64,000 nt of DNA from the NCBI RefSeq assembly GCF_025144145.1, contig NZ_CP083546.1:1938501-2002500 (forward strand), in the 5' to 3' direction. The DNA comes from Leisingera sp. M658 (GTDB lineage Bacteria > Pseudomonadota > Alphaproteobacteria > Rhodobacterales > Rhodobacteraceae). How positions within the stretch are numbered: position 1 is the stretch's first letter; each line of letters begins with the position of its first letter. The notes under the pieces were generated by a model. It saw only the letters and a program-made list of their open reading frames with translations. It was not told the origin of the DNA and did not search any database. Made by a program: the position numbers and the translations under genes. This document shows, piece by piece, positions 18,885-27,557 of this stretch.

Positions 18885-19073
18885 TGAGGTCTTTTCCTTC
18901 TGTTGATTCCCTTGTAAATCCACGCCCGCGCTGCATCCGGGGATCATATGGAGGTGCAGCATAAACCAAGCGGCCTGGGGAAAACTGTTCCGGTTCAATA
19001 GGACTTTTCTTTTGGAACCGGCTTGCCTAGGGTCCGATGTGAACATTTTTGTTCCAACAATGGGAGTTTTCAA

Positions 19074-20267
19074 ATGAAGAAACTGCTGATGGCCACTGCG
19101 GCCGCTGCGCTGACGGCTGGCACCGCATATGCCGGCGGCCACGCCAAGGAAGTGAAGCTCGGCATCTTGTTCGGATTCACCGGCCCGATTGAATCGCTGA
19201 CGCCGGCAATGGCCAGCGGCGCGGAACTGGCGATGGAAGAAGTCACCAAATCCGGCAAACTGCTGGACAGCGCGACCGTCAGCTCTGTTCGTGCTGACAA
19301 CGGCTGTGTCGACAACGGCCTGGCTGTGGCCAACGCCGAGAAAATCATCTCAGAAGGCGTGAACGGCATTGTCGGCGGCGATTGCTCGGGCGTGACCGGT
19401 GCAGTTCTGCAAAACGTGGCCATCCCCAACGGCATGGTGATGATTTCCCCGTCCGCCAGCTCGCCCGGGCTGAGCACAATGGAAGACAACGGCCTGTTCT
19501 TCCGCACCACGCCTTCGGACGCGCGCCAGGGTGAGATCATGGCAGACGTGCTGAAAGAGCGCGGCGTCTCGTCGATCGCACTGACCTACACCAACAACGA
19601 CTACGGCAAAGGTCTTGCGGATTCGATCCAATCCGCCTTCGAAGCCTCCGGCGGCGAAGTCACCATCGTTGCGGCCCACGAAGACGGCAAAGGCGATTAT
19701 TCGGCTGAAGTCGGCGCGCTGGCCTCGGCTGGCGGCGACGTTCTGGTTGTTGCCGGTTACCTGGACCAAGGCGGTCTGGGCATCATCCAAGGCTCGCTGG
19801 ACAGCGGCGCGTTTGACATGTTCGGCCTGCCCGACGGCATGATCGGCGATTCCCTGCCGCAAAATGTCGGCCCGGATCTCGATGGGTCTTTCGGCCAGAT
19901 CGCAGGCTCGGACAGCGAAGGCTCCAAGGTTTTTGCTGAAATGGCCAAGGAAGCAGGCTTTGACGGCACGTCGGCTTATGCGCCGGAATCCTATGATGCT
20001 GCTGCGCTGTTCCTGCTGGCAATGCAGGCTGCCAATTCGACCAAACCGGCGGACTACATGGGCAAGATCCTTGATGTTGCCAATGGACCGGGCGAGCCGA
20101 TCAACCCCGGCGAGCTGGGTAAGGCACTGGAAATCCTCGCCGCTGGCGGTGAGATCGATTATCAGGGCGCAACCGGCGTTGAGCTGATCGGCCCGGGTGA
20201 AAGCGCGGGTTCTTACCGCGAAGTCGAAGTCAAAGGCGGCAAAATCGAAACCGTCAAGTTCCGCTGA
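19074..20267 (+). CDS. ABC transporter substrate-binding protein, Liv/HAAT type
   Basis: A 397-residue periplasmic binding protein with signal peptide (LLMATAAAALTAGTAYA) and a type 1 binding fold (VKLGILFGFTGPIESLTP, GDCSGVTGAVLQNVAIP, LTYTNNDYGKGLADS). The ATG at 19074 is chosen for the GGGAG upstream and the signal peptide. It heads a five-component transporter of the hydrophobic amino acid/amide family. The ligand could be a branched-chain amino acid, urea, an amide or another small compound. A hairpin follows the gene. Confidence 0.93.
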   Translation: MKKLLMATAAAALTAGTAYAGGHAKEVKLGILFGFTGPIESLTPAMASGAELAMEEVTKSGKLLDSATVSSVRADNGCVDNGLAVANAEKIISEGVNGIVGGDCSGVTGAVLQNVAIPNGMVMISPSASSPGLSTMEDNGLFFRTTPSDARQGEIMADVLKERGVSSIALTYTNNDYGKGLADSIQSAFEASGGEVTIVAAHEDGKGDYSAEVGALASAGGDVLVVAGYLDQGGLGIIQGSLDSGAFDMFGLPDGMIGDSLPQNVGPDLDGSFGQIAGSDSEGSKVFAEMAKEAGFDGTSAYAPESYDAAALFLLAMQAANSTKPADYMGKILDVANGPGEPINPGELGKALEILAAGGEIDYQGATGVELIGPGESAGSYREVEVKGGKIETVKFR

Positions 20268-20297
20268 TACGACCCTGAAAAGACACAGAAAATGATC

Positions 20298-20318
20298 AGC
20301 CCGGGTTCCGCCCGGGCT
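20298..20318 (+). other. Hairpin after the binding-protein gene
   Basis: An 8-bp perfect stem (AGCCCGGG / CCCGGGCT) with a 5-base loop and only a weak T run. It probably acts as partial terminator or 3' stabiliser, raising binding-protein level above that of the downstream transporter genes. Confidence 0.65.
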
Positions 20319-20365
20319 GTTCCAAATTTAAAACGCCGCAAAATCGCGGCAGGGGATGAAATGTC

Positions 20366-21151
20366 ATGATCGTCGTCGAGGACTTGCATAAGCACTTCGG
20401 CGGGTTCCATGCGGTTGACGGCGCTTCGCTGGAAATCGCTAAGGGGTCCATAACCGGTTTGATCGGCCCGAACGGGGCCGGCAAGACCACTTTGTTCAAT
20501 GTAATCGCGGGTGTTTTGCCGCCGACCTTTGGCCGTGTCACCATGGACGGTGAGGATATCACCGGCCTGCCCCCGCATGAGCTGTTCCACAAGGGCCTCT
20601 TGCGCACCTTCCAGATCGCGCATGAGTTCTCATCCATGACGTGCCGGGAAAACCTGATGATGGTGCCTGGCGCGCAATCAGGCGAAACCCTGTGGAACAC
20701 ATGGTTCGGCCGCAAGCGGATCGCCGACGAGGAACGCGCTCTGCGGGCCAAGGCGGATGAGGTGCTGGAATTCCTCACCATCAGCCATATCGCAGATCTG
20801 AAGGCAGGACAGGTATCCGGCGGCCAGAAGAAGCTGCTGGAGCTGGGCCGCACCATGATGGTGGATGCCAAAATCGTCTTTCTGGATGAGGTCGGCGCCG
20901 GCGTGAACCGGACCCTGCTGTATACCATTGCTGATGCGATCAAGCGTCTGAACGAGGAGCGCGGCTATACTTTTGTCGTCATTGAGCACGACATGGAATT
21001 CATCGGCCGCCTGTGCGATCCGGTGATCTGCATGGCTGAGGGGAAGAAACTGGCCGAAGGTACCTTGGACGAGATCAAAGCGAATGAGCAGGTGATCGAG
21101 GCCTATCTGGGCACTGGCCTGAAGAACAAAGACAAGCTGGAAAACACGTGA
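20366..21151 (+). CDS. livG: ABC transporter ATP-binding protein, LivG type
   Basis: A 261-residue ATPase with Walker A GPNGAGKTT, signature VSGGQKKLLELGRTMM and a Walker B reading VFLDEVGAGVN. The usual Pro after the Walker B Glu is Val here, a mild deviation. The length and C-terminal extension (AEGTLDEIKANEQVIEAYLG) are of the LivG type. It works with the LivF-type ATPase 87 bases downstream. Confidence 0.93.
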   Translation: MIVVEDLHKHFGGFHAVDGASLEIAKGSITGLIGPNGAGKTTLFNVIAGVLPPTFGRVTMDGEDITGLPPHELFHKGLLRTFQIAHEFSSMTCRENLMMVPGAQSGETLWNTWFGRKRIADEERALRAKADEVLEFLTISHIADLKAGQVSGGQKKLLELGRTMMVDAKIVFLDEVGAGVNRTLLYTIADAIKRLNEERGYTFVVIEHDMEFIGRLCDPVICMAEGKKLAEGTLDEIKANEQVIEAYLGTGLKNKDKLENT

Positions 21152-21207
21152 TGGATTGCTTTGCTGCTTATTGGGGCTCTGCCCCCGCCGCTGCGCGGCT
21201 CCCCCGG

Positions 21208-21223
21208 AGTATTTTCAGAAAGA
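21208..21223 (+). repeat. Dispersed intergenic repeat, 16-bp core
   Basis: The core AGTATTTTCAGAAAGA sits in the livG-livF gap, preceded by a GC-rich CCCCCGG segment. The same 16 bases recur at 10755-10770, and the first 10 recur at 15068-15077. All three copies are intergenic and read in the same direction on the + strand. Such elements are frequent in Rhodobacteraceae genomes. Confidence 0.6.
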
Positions 21224-21238
21224 TGAAAGGGGCAGCGA

Positions 21239-21952
21239 ATGTCTGAACCATTTCTAATTGGTGATTGCATGACAGGCGGATACGGCAAGGGGCCGGATAT
21301 CCTGCATGATTGCACCATCGCCGTGAACCCCGGCGAGATCGCCGTCATTGTTGGCCCGAACGGGGCCGGTAAATCCACCGCGATGAAGGCAGTGTTCGGG
21401 ATGCTGAACGTGCATTCAGGGACTGTGCGGCTGGGCGGCGAGGATATCACCGCGCTGTCGCCGCAGGACCGGGTGGTCAAGGGCATGGGGTTTGTGCCCC
21501 AGACCAGCAACATCTTCACCTCGATGACGGTGGAGGAGAACCTGGAAATGGGTGCCTTTATCCGAACTGATGATTTTTCCGGGACCATTGAGCAAATCTA
21601 TAGCCTGTTCCCGATCCTGCGCGACAAGCGTAGCCAGCCGGCGGGTGAGCTGTCCGGCGGCCAGCGCCAGCAGGTGGCAGTGGGCCGTGCGCTGATGACC
21701 AAACCCAAGGTCTTGATGCTGGACGAACCCACAGCGGGCGTGTCCCCCATCGTGATGGATGAGCTGTTCGACCGGATCATCGAGGTTGCCCGCACCGGGC
21801 TGCCGGTCCTGATGGTGGAGCAGAACGCCAAGCAAGCGCTTGAGATCGCGGACAAAGGTTATGTTCTGGTGCAGGGGCGCAATGCCTATTCCGGCACCGG
21901 CAAGGAGCTGCTGGCCGATCCCGAAGTGCGCAAGTCGTTCTTGGGGGGGTGA
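21239..21952 (+). CDS. livF: ABC transporter ATP-binding protein, LivF type
   Basis: A 237-residue ATPase with Walker A GPNGAGKST, signature LSGGQRQQVAVGRAL and Walker B VLMLDEPTAGVSP. The ending matches LivF-type proteins (YSGTGKELLADPEVRKSFLGG). It is the second ATPase of the liv-type transporter. The next gene starts 3 bases after its stop. Confidence 0.94.
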   Translation: MSEPFLIGDCMTGGYGKGPDILHDCTIAVNPGEIAVIVGPNGAGKSTAMKAVFGMLNVHSGTVRLGGEDITALSPQDRVVKGMGFVPQTSNIFTSMTVEENLEMGAFIRTDDFSGTIEQIYSLFPILRDKRSQPAGELSGGQRQQVAVGRALMTKPKVLMLDEPTAGVSPIVMDELFDRIIEVARTGLPVLMVEQNAKQALEIADKGYVLVQGRNAYSGTGKELLADPEVRKSFLGG

Positions 21953-21955
21953 GGT

Positions 21956-22375
21956 ATGAAGATCGCTATACCAATATACCTCGCGCTGTCTTCTGGTGTT
22001 TCAGCCGAGCCCTGTTTGCTTAAAGAAGTTTGTACAGCCGAAACTGTATGTGCAAACGAGAGCCTCAGCTTGGAATTTTCGGGACAACCGCCGAACAAAG
22101 TTGAAACAAATTTTGGAATTTTTGAAGTCGAGCACGTTTCCGAAGCTGGCCAAGTAATGGACAAGATCGACGTGTCTGGAGCCGAATGGACAATCAAGTC
22201 CCCGCAGAAAATGCTTACGGCGCGTACTGAAGACGAACACGCCAGCCAATCCCTGTTTTTAACAACAAACGATGAAAACAGATTTTCGGCAACACTGTGG
22301 ACCCAGCCCCGGAAATACATCGACTACGTGAATGCAAGACGCGTATTCACCGGACCCTGCGAAAAGGTGTTCTAA
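21956..22375 (+). CDS. small secreted protein of unknown function inside the liv-type operon
   Basis: A 139-residue protein with a short N-terminal signal-like segment (MKIAIPIYLALSSGVSAEPC). Four cysteines fall near the mature N-terminus and one near the C-terminus. I recognise no family. It starts 3 bases after livF, using the GGGGGGGTGAGG before it as ribosome binding site. Its stop overlaps the livH start as TAATG. Base composition is clearly lower in GC than the transporter genes around it, which points to insertion of a foreign gene into the operon without breaking it. Confidence 0.7.
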   Translation: MKIAIPIYLALSSGVSAEPCLLKEVCTAETVCANESLSLEFSGQPPNKVETNFGIFEVEHVSEAGQVMDKIDVSGAEWTIKSPQKMLTARTEDEHASQSLFLTTNDENRFSATLWTQPRKYIDYVNARRVFTGPCEKVF

Positions 22376-23385
22376 TGGACCTTCTCAACGCCCTCGTGGC
22401 GCTTACCAACTTTGTTTTTGTCCCCGGGCTCGCCTATGGCAGCCAGCTGGCGCTTGGCGCGCTAGGTGTAACGCTGATCTACGGGATCCTGCGGTTCTCG
22501 AACTTTGCCCATGGCGACACCATGGCGTTCGGTGCGATGGTGACGATCCTGATCACCTGGCTGTTTCAATCGATGGGGATCAGCTTTGGAGTGCTGCCAA
22601 CCGCGCTGCTGGCCCTGCCTTTTGGCATCCTGGGGACCATTGGCCTCGCGCTTCTGACCGACCGGACCGTTTACCGGTTCTACCGCGAGCAGAAGGCAAA
22701 ACCGGTGATCTTTGTCATGGTCTCGCTTGGTGTAATGTTCATGATGAACGGTATCGTTCGCTTCATCATCGGCCCTGGCGACCAGCGGTTTGCCGACGGC
22801 GAGCGTTTCATTATCAAGGCGCGCGCCTTCAAGCAGATGACCGGCCTGAACGAAGGCCTGGCGATCAAGACCACCCAAGGCATCACCGTGATCACCGCGA
22901 TCATCGTTGTGGCGGCGCTGTTTTGGTTCCTGAACAAGACCCGCACCGGAAAATCCATGCGCGCCTATTCGGATAACGAGGATCTGGCGCTGCTGTCAGG
23001 TATCAACCCGGAGCGCGTGGTGATGTACACCTGGATGATCGTGGCGGCGCTGGCGACCATAGCAGGTGTGCTTTACGGTCTCGACAAGTCGTTCAAGCCC
23101 TTCACCTATTTCCAGCTGCTGCTGCCGATCTTTGCCTCGGCCATTGTTGGCGGCCTCGGCAGCCCGCTGGGCGCCATTGCGGGCGGGTTCATCATTGCCT
23201 TTTCCGAGGTGACGATCACCTATGCATGGAAAAAGGCTCTGACCTACGGGCTGCCGGACAGCCTGGCGCCTGACGGGCTGGTTCAGCTCCTCAGCACCGA
23301 TTACAAATTCGCGGTCTCCTTTGCGATCCTGATTGTTGTCCTCCTGTTCAAGCCCACCGGCCTTTTCAAAGGGAAAGCGGTATGA
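22375..23385 (+). CDS. livH: ABC transporter permease, LivH type
   Basis: A 336-residue permease from the ATG at 22375, which overlaps the preceding stop by one base. Upstream in-frame ATG codons would lie inside the preceding gene and are rejected. It has about eight membrane helices. LivH-type motifs are present (TLIYGILRFSNFAHGDTMAFG and GGLGSPLGAIAGGFIIAF, the latter in the ATPase-contact part). It overlaps livM by 4 bases. Confidence 0.94.
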   Translation: MDLLNALVALTNFVFVPGLAYGSQLALGALGVTLIYGILRFSNFAHGDTMAFGAMVTILITWLFQSMGISFGVLPTALLALPFGILGTIGLALLTDRTVYRFYREQKAKPVIFVMVSLGVMFMMNGIVRFIIGPGDQRFADGERFIIKARAFKQMTGLNEGLAIKTTQGITVITAIIVVAALFWFLNKTRTGKSMRAYSDNEDLALLSGINPERVVMYTWMIVAALATIAGVLYGLDKSFKPFTYFQLLLPIFASAIVGGLGSPLGAIAGGFIIAFSEVTITYAWKKALTYGLPDSLAPDGLVQLLSTDYKFAVSFAILIVVLLFKPTGLFKGKAV

Positions 23386-24704
23386 CCGACACTATGAAAC
23401 ATACCCTTCTTTTCGTCTTTGTCGGCGTGATGATCCTGGCTGAAGGCATGACCGACTTCCTGTTCTTCTCCGGCTCCTGGAACTCGGCGCTGGTGATCCT
23501 GAACATGGGGCTGATTTCAGCCATTATGGCGATCGGCGTGAACATCCAATGGGGCTTTGCAGGGCTGTTCAACGTCGGCATCATGGGTTTCACCGCGCTT
23601 GGCGGGCTGGCTGTGGTGCTGACCTCAACCCCAGTGATCCCTGCGGCCTGGTCCTCGGGCGGGGTCAGCATTTTGATGGCGCTGGTCATGGGCGCCATGA
23701 CCGTGGTTGCCGGTGTGATGATCAGCAAATTCATGGCCCCCGGCAAACTGCGTGCGTTGGTGCTGGCTGGTATGATGATCGCGGGTTTCTTTGTCTACCG
23801 TGCGATCTTTGATCCGGCGGTTGGTGCGGTTGAGGCGATCAACCCGGCACTGCAAGGCAACATTGGCGGCTTGGGCCTGCCGGTGCTGCTGGCCTGGCCT
23901 GCGGGCGGACTGCTGGCTGCGGGTGCTGCCTGGCTCATTGGCAAGACCGCATTGGGCCTGCGTTCGGACTATCTGGCGATTGCCACGCTGGGCATCGCCG
24001 AGATCATCCTTGCCGTACTGAAGAACGAGGACTGGCTGTCGCGTGGCGTAAAAAACGTCGTCGGCCTGCCCCGTCCGCTGCCTTATGAAGTGGATCTGCA
24101 GAACGATCCGGGCTTTGTCGAGAGTGCCGCAGGGTTTGGTCTCGACCCAGTTCTGGCCTCGACCATCTACGTCAAGGCAGGCTATGCGCTGATGTTCACC
24201 GCGGTGCTGCTGGCGCTGCTGTGGATGGCGCAGATGGCGTTGAAAAGCCCCTGGGGCCGGATGATGCGCGCAATCCGCGACAACGAGACCGCGGCCGAGG
24301 CAATGGGCAAGAATGTGACCCGCCGCCATCTGCAGATCTTTGTGCTGGGCTCCGCGATCTGCGGCATTGCCGGTGCGATGATGACCACACTGGACAGCCA
24401 GCTGACACCGGGCACCTACAACCCGCTGCGTTTCACCTTCCTGATCTGGGTAATGGTGATTGTCGGCGGTTCCGGCAACAACTTTGGCGCGGTGCTGGGC
24501 GGCATGCTGATCTGGTTCTTCTGGATCAAAGTGGAGCCGATGGGCATTCTGCTGATGGAAGCTGTCACCTCCGGCATGGCCGAAGGCAGCGCTCTTAAGG
24601 CGCATCTGGTAGAGAGCGCCTCGCACATGCGGCTGTTCACGATGGGCTTGATACTGCTGCTTGTTCTCAGATTCAGCCCGCGCGGGCTGATTCCTGAAAA
24701 ATAA
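23382..24704 (+). CDS. livM: ABC transporter permease, LivM type
   Basis: A 440-residue permease with about ten membrane helices, somewhat longer than the usual LivM because of an extra region around residues 85-150. Motifs include GVNIQWGFAGLFNVGIMGF, LRSDYLAIATLGIAEII and WGRMMRAIRDNETAAEAMGK, the latter being the ATPase-coupling segment. It is the last gene of the transporter operon and is followed by a terminator. Confidence 0.93.
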   Translation: MTDTMKHTLLFVFVGVMILAEGMTDFLFFSGSWNSALVILNMGLISAIMAIGVNIQWGFAGLFNVGIMGFTALGGLAVVLTSTPVIPAAWSSGGVSILMALVMGAMTVVAGVMISKFMAPGKLRALVLAGMMIAGFFVYRAIFDPAVGAVEAINPALQGNIGGLGLPVLLAWPAGGLLAAGAAWLIGKTALGLRSDYLAIATLGIAEIILAVLKNEDWLSRGVKNVVGLPRPLPYEVDLQNDPGFVESAAGFGLDPVLASTIYVKAGYALMFTAVLLALLWMAQMALKSPWGRMMRAIRDNETAAEAMGKNVTRRHLQIFVLGSAICGIAGAMMTTLDSQLTPGTYNPLRFTFLIWVMVIVGGSGNNFGAVLGGMLIWFFWIKVEPMGILLMEAVTSGMAEGSALKAHLVESASHMRLFTMGLILLLVLRFSPRGLIPEK

Positions 24705-24708
24705 AACA

Positions 24709-24740
24709 AGCGCCGCCCTGGAGGTCCGGGCGGCGCTTTT
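24709..24740 (+). terminator. Terminator after livM
   Basis: An AGCGCCGCCC / GGGCGGCGCT stem with a 9-base loop, followed by TTTT. Confidence 0.88.
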
Positions 24741-24810
24741 GGCTTCTTTCTGGTGGTAAATACCCCCGCCGGAGGCATGGGTTCGGCGTCAGCCGAACCC
24801 ATTCTTACTC

Positions 24811-26355
24811 TCAGCGCCCTTTGAACAGGCTGCCGAGAATGCCGCGGACAATCCGGCGCCCGGTTGTGCCCTTCAGCTCCTTGATCACCGCTTCAGACAT
24901 TGCCGAGGTGAAGCTGTCTTTCTTGCGGAAAACCTTTGCAGACGAGCGGCTGACCCTTGAACCGGAATACCGGCGGGCGGCGTTGAATTCCCGCGCCATC
25001 GGCTGGTGGGCCTCTTCTGCCGCAGCCTCGGATTCTTCCGCTTCCTCTGCCGCCGCCTCCGCTCGCTGTGCCAGGATTTCATAGGCCGACCGCCGGTCCA
25101 GCGGATTGTCGTATTTCCCCGCCATGTCCGAATTTTTCAGCATTTCCTCCCGCTCCTGAACCGTAAGCGGTCCAAGCCGGGTACCTGGCGGGCGGATCAG
25201 CGTGCGTTCAACCACGCCCGGCACGCCTTTTTTCTGCAGCATTGAGGTGACGGCTTCGCCGACGCCAACCTCACGGATAGCCTCTCCGGTGGAAAAACGC
25301 GGGTTCTCGCGGTAGGTTTCCGCCGCCAGTTTCAGGTTTCTGCGGTCCCTGGCGGTAAAAGCACGCAGCGCGTGCTGGATACGGTTGCCAAGCTGGCCGA
25401 GGATATCCTCCGGCACATCAGCCGGATTCTGGGTGACAAAATAGATCCCCACCCCTTTGGACCGGATCAGCCGCGCCACTTGTTCGACCTTGTCGACCAG
25501 CGCTTTCGGCGCATCCTCAAACAAGAGATGCGCCTCATCGAAAAAGAACACCAGGCGCGGTTTCTCAGGATCGCCCACCTCGGGCAGCTCTTCGAACAGC
25601 TCGCTCAGCAGCCACAGCAAAAAGGTTGAATAGAGCCCCGGCGCCGCCATCAGCTTGTCTGCGGCCAGAATGTTGACCACGCCCTTACCAGCGTCATCGC
25701 ACCGCATCAGATCGCTGAGCGCCAATGCCGGCTCCCCGAACAGGCCGGCACCGCCCTGATTTTCCAGTACTAGCAGACGCCGCTGGATAGCACCGATTGA
25801 AGCCGGGGACACGTTGCCGTAGCGCAGGGACAGCTGCGTCCGGTTTTCTCCGATCCAGACCAACAGCGATTGCAGATCTTTCAAGTCCAGCAGCGGCAAG
25901 GCGTCTTCATCTGCCAGCCTGAACGCGATGTTTAAAATGCCTTCCTGCGCTTCGCTCAGCTCCAATAGCCGGGACAGCAGCAGCGGGCCCATTTCCGCAA
26001 CAGTAGTTCGCACAGGATGGCCCTGTACACCGTACAGGTCCCAGAACGTCACCGGGCAGGCATGATAGCAGTAATCAGCAAACCCGATTTTTTCCGCGCG
26101 CGAGGTGAAGGCGTCATGCAGTTTGTGGCTTGGTGATCCAGGCTTTGCCAAGCCGGACAGATCCCCCTTCACATCCGCCAAAATCACCGGCACGCCGGCA
26201 TTGGAAAACCCTTCAGCCAGGATTTGCAGAGTGACAGTCTTGCCTGTGCCGGTTGCCCCGGCGATCAGCCCATGCCGGTTGGCGTATTTCAGTGCCAGCC
26301 CCTGCGGCGTGCCATAACCTTCGCCGCCGCCGCCCAGAAAGATACTGTCTGCCAT
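24811..26355 (-). CDS. HerA/YjgR-like (DUF853) P-loop ATPase
   Basis: A 514-residue ATPase of the HerA-FtsK superfamily, YjgR branch. Walker A is GATGTGKT near residue 35. Walker B is RLVFFFDEAHLLF near residue 270. The arginine-finger region follows (GVGIYFVTQNPADVPEDILGQLGNRIQHALRAF). The C-terminal part is an Ala/Glu-rich coiled stretch and a basic tail. The family is widespread and its role is unproven; a link with DNA or protein translocation is only inferred. It converges with livM. Confidence 0.88.
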   Translation of the reverse strand: MADSIFLGGGGEGYGTPQGLALKYANRHGLIAGATGTGKTVTLQILAEGFSNAGVPVILADVKGDLSGLAKPGSPSHKLHDAFTSRAEKIGFADYCYHACPVTFWDLYGVQGHPVRTTVAEMGPLLLSRLLELSEAQEGILNIAFRLADEDALPLLDLKDLQSLLVWIGENRTQLSLRYGNVSPASIGAIQRRLLVLENQGGAGLFGEPALALSDLMRCDDAGKGVVNILAADKLMAAPGLYSTFLLWLLSELFEELPEVGDPEKPRLVFFFDEAHLLFEDAPKALVDKVEQVARLIRSKGVGIYFVTQNPADVPEDILGQLGNRIQHALRAFTARDRRNLKLAAETYRENPRFSTGEAIREVGVGEAVTSMLQKKGVPGVVERTLIRPPGTRLGPLTVQEREEMLKNSDMAGKYDNPLDRRSAYEILAQRAEAAAEEAEESEAAAEEAHQPMAREFNAARRYSGSRVSRSSAKVFRKKDSFTSAMSEAVIKELKGTTGRRIVRGILGSLFKGR

Positions 26356-26481
26356 GCCCGTCCCCTGCCTGTCTTTTTCCCTGTGGATAACAATACAACG
26401 TTAACTTTTCAGTGCGATAGTCAATCTTGCCCGCCCCCGCAAATGCGGTTGCCGTGGCGGACATTTCCTCCCTGTCAGACT

Positions 26482-26510
26482 GGCCGTGCCTTGTGCACGG
26501 CCTCCTTTTT
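26482..26510 (+). terminator. Plus-strand terminator in the yjgR-ialB gap
   Basis: GGCCGTGC / GCACGGCC, an 8-bp perfect stem with 5-base loop, is followed by TCCTTTTTTC on the plus strand. The gene to its left is transcribed away on the other strand, so the hairpin must end a short plus-strand transcript starting within the previous 125 bases, or antisense transcription through the ATPase gene. Confidence 0.6.
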
Positions 26511-26615
26511 TCGACGGGACTGCCTGCAAAACAGGCAAATACCGCGGCGATCCGGACAGCCAGGGTTCCATTCCCCCTAAATTGAAGCCTGCGCGACTTT
26601 TTTTGAACTTGCATG

Positions 26616-26644
26616 TTGACCGATGGCCAGCCCTTTCGTAACGT
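26616..26644 (+). promoter_or_regulatory. Sigma-70-like promoter for the candidate small RNA
   Basis: TTGACC and TAACGT are separated by exactly 17 bases. Confidence 0.4.
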
Positions 26645-26650
26645 CCTACG

Positions 26651-26720
26651 CAATAACTAAGTCGGCCAGTCCGACGGGGAGACACAACACGAAAAAGGGG
26701 GCCATCCGGTTCCCTTTTTT
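26651..26720 (+). ncRNA. Candidate small RNA of about 70 nt
   Basis: Downstream of the promoter-like pair lie a short hairpin (GTCGG/CCGAC, 26661-26675), an unpaired purine-rich linker and a terminator hairpin (AAAAAGGG/CCCTTTTTT, 26692-26720). No reading frame fits. The layout (promoter, one stem, linker, terminator) is that of a free-standing small RNA in the 497-base gap before the IalB gene. A leader of ialB that terminates early is the alternative. Confidence 0.4.
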
Positions 26721-26852
26721 GTTCCGGTACAGTGACTTCCGGGCTTGAAACATTTTGCGCGGATTTCCCCGCAGATCATTTGTTATTGGCCTGACACCAC
26801 CCGGCCGGCGTGGTAAACGCAAAACCAGCGTCTTTAGAAAAATGAGGCATTC

Positions 26853-27491
26853 ATGTTGAAGTCCCTGACCCCGATCACGCTTGCCGCAGTGCTGGCCATG
26901 TCCGCCCCGCTGGCGGCACAGGAAACAGCCGCGGAAGAGACTGCGGGGGCGGAATCCGCTGAGCAGACAGAACAAACGGAATCAACCGCAGATCAGCTGC
27001 TGGACCTGGGCGAACCGGTCAGCGACGGCCCTCAGGCCGGCGAGCGCTACTCCAAGGAAACCCACGGCGATTGGGATCTGGCCTGCATCAAAACTGACAG
27101 CGGCACCGACCCCTGCTCGCTGTTGCAGGTGCTGGCAGGCCCACAAGGCAACCCGATTGCCGAAGTGTCGCTGTTCCGTATCGACCAGCAAGGCGGCCAG
27201 GCCGTTGCCGGGGCCACCGTCATCGTGCCGCTGGAAACCCTGCTGCCCGCGGCTCTGACGATCTCGATCGATGGCGCCCCGGCCAAACGCTACAACTATT
27301 CGTTTTGCAACCAGCTGGGCTGCGTTGCACAGATCGGCCTGACCCAGGGCGACATCGACGCCTTCCGGAAGGGCAAGGAAGCCGTTCTGTCGCTGCGTCC
27401 GGCGCCGGCACCGGATCAAGTGGTGCAGATGAAACTGTCGCTGAGCGGTTTCACTGCCGGCTTTGACGTTGTGGACGTGGTCAAGCAATAA
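26853..27491 (+). CDS. invasion-associated locus B (IalB) family protein
   Basis: A 212-residue exported protein: signal peptide (LTPITLAAVLAMSAPLAAQ), an acidic Glu/Thr/Ala-rich linker to about residue 60, then an IalB domain (GDWDLACIKTDSGTDPCSLLQ, PLETLLPAALTISIDGAPAK, NYSFCNQLGCVAQIGL). Two cysteine pairs are likely to form disulfides in the periplasm. The name comes from Bartonella IalB. In free-living Alphaproteobacteria the family is common and its role is unknown. Confidence 0.88.
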   Translation: MLKSLTPITLAAVLAMSAPLAAQETAAEETAGAESAEQTEQTESTADQLLDLGEPVSDGPQAGERYSKETHGDWDLACIKTDSGTDPCSLLQVLAGPQGNPIAEVSLFRIDQQGGQAVAGATVIVPLETLLPAALTISIDGAPAKRYNYSFCNQLGCVAQIGLTQGDIDAFRKGKEAVLSLRPAPAPDQVVQMKLSLSGFTAGFDVVDVVKQ

Positions 27492-27512
27492 GCCCGCTGG
27501 CATTGAAAACTG

Positions 27513-27546
27513 AAAACGCCGCGCGCCGTCGGGCCGCGGCGTTTTT
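27513..27546. terminator. Bidirectional terminator between ialB and the ketosynthase gene
   Basis: AAAACGCCGCG pairs with CGCGGCGTTTTT around an 11-base loop, with A and T runs on both sides, between two converging genes. Confidence 0.8.
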
Positions 27547-27557
27547 CTTTGCTTGTT

